Assembly: GCA_947460595.1 (NCBI GenBank)
Contig: CANHGS010000001.1
Coordinates: 124,001-188,000 of the forward strand
Length of the DNA stretch: 64,000 nucleotides
Source: Bacteroidota bacterium
Lineage (GTDB): Bacteria > Bacteroidota > Bacteroidia > Chitinophagales > Chitinophagaceae
Direction: 5' to 3'
Position 1 is the first letter of the stretch. Every line of letters starts with the position of its first letter. Below are positions 63,911 to 64,000 of the stretch, one piece after another. Under the pieces are notes generated by a model. The model was not told the DNA's origin and searched no databases. It saw nothing but the letters and a program-made list of their open reading frames with translations. Position numbers and translations under genes: made by a program.

Positions 63911-64000
63911 AGCAATCTATTTATTGAAAAATTAAAAAATGATTAATTATGCAAATTGTCTTAAAATGTCTATCCTGTGATTATAATATTGAATTTTATT

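Overview
This window comes from a Bacteroidota chromosome, most likely family Chitinophagaceae (Sediminibacterium-like; the genus is a guess). The evidence is a complete gldKLMN type IX secretion/gliding locus, SusC/SusD-type outer-membrane genes, TAnnTTTG promoter elements, and core proteins that read as Bacteroidota versions. No tRNA, rRNA, CRISPR array or intact transposase was seen.

Layout. 1-7.9 kb: 3' end of hemD, a DUF255 thioredoxin-fold protein, then gldK-gldL-gldM-gldN, closed by stacked hairpins against convergent uvrC. 7.8-12.4 kb (minus): an apparent unit of ECF sigma factor, an inner-membrane-anchored protein with a C-terminal outer-membrane barrel, a lipoprotein and uvrC. 12.5-15.4 kb: a small exported protein plus a TonB-dependent receptor. 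15.4-31 kb: mixed housekeeping genes (ABC exporter, engB, gpmI, nadC, SUI1, dnaX, L,D-transpeptidase, rsmE, dnaB). 30.9-31.3 kb: a 390-bp gene-free divergent gap between dnaB and pheT holding a phased array of DnaA-box-like sequences, a candidate replication origin or DnaA control region. 31.3-41 kb: pheT, a coiled-coil gene, zapA, rny, rplS, tatA, gatA, a lytic transglycosylase, pabB. 41-51 kb: purA, a rel/spoT gene split by a one-base frameshift, an MsbA-like ABC exporter, and the ATP synthase genes atpB-E-F-H-A, ending at a strong terminator without atpG.

51-64 kb is accessory and looks AT-richer by eye. It starts with 670 bp of debris (including a HicB-like antitoxin remnant). A tightly packed five-gene minus-strand operon follows: a class C beta-lactamase-fold serine hydrolase, three paralogous His-rich single-TM proteins starting MEVHH, and a MetX-like alpha/beta hydrolase. 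Divergent from it are a 28-codon membrane microORF, a fourth MEVHH paralogue and a 39-codon fifth copy that keeps only the His-rich head and membrane segment. The last 6 kb (minus) is a small polysaccharide-utilisation locus: SusC, SusD and a clan GH-A agarase-like hydrolase, with a 15-bp perfect hairpin between susD and the hydrolase.

The best candidates for something undescribed are the MEVHH paralogue operon, the phased DnaA-box array, the ECF sigma/trans-envelope barrel pair and the split rel gene. All functional statements are from reading the sequence; no searches were run.
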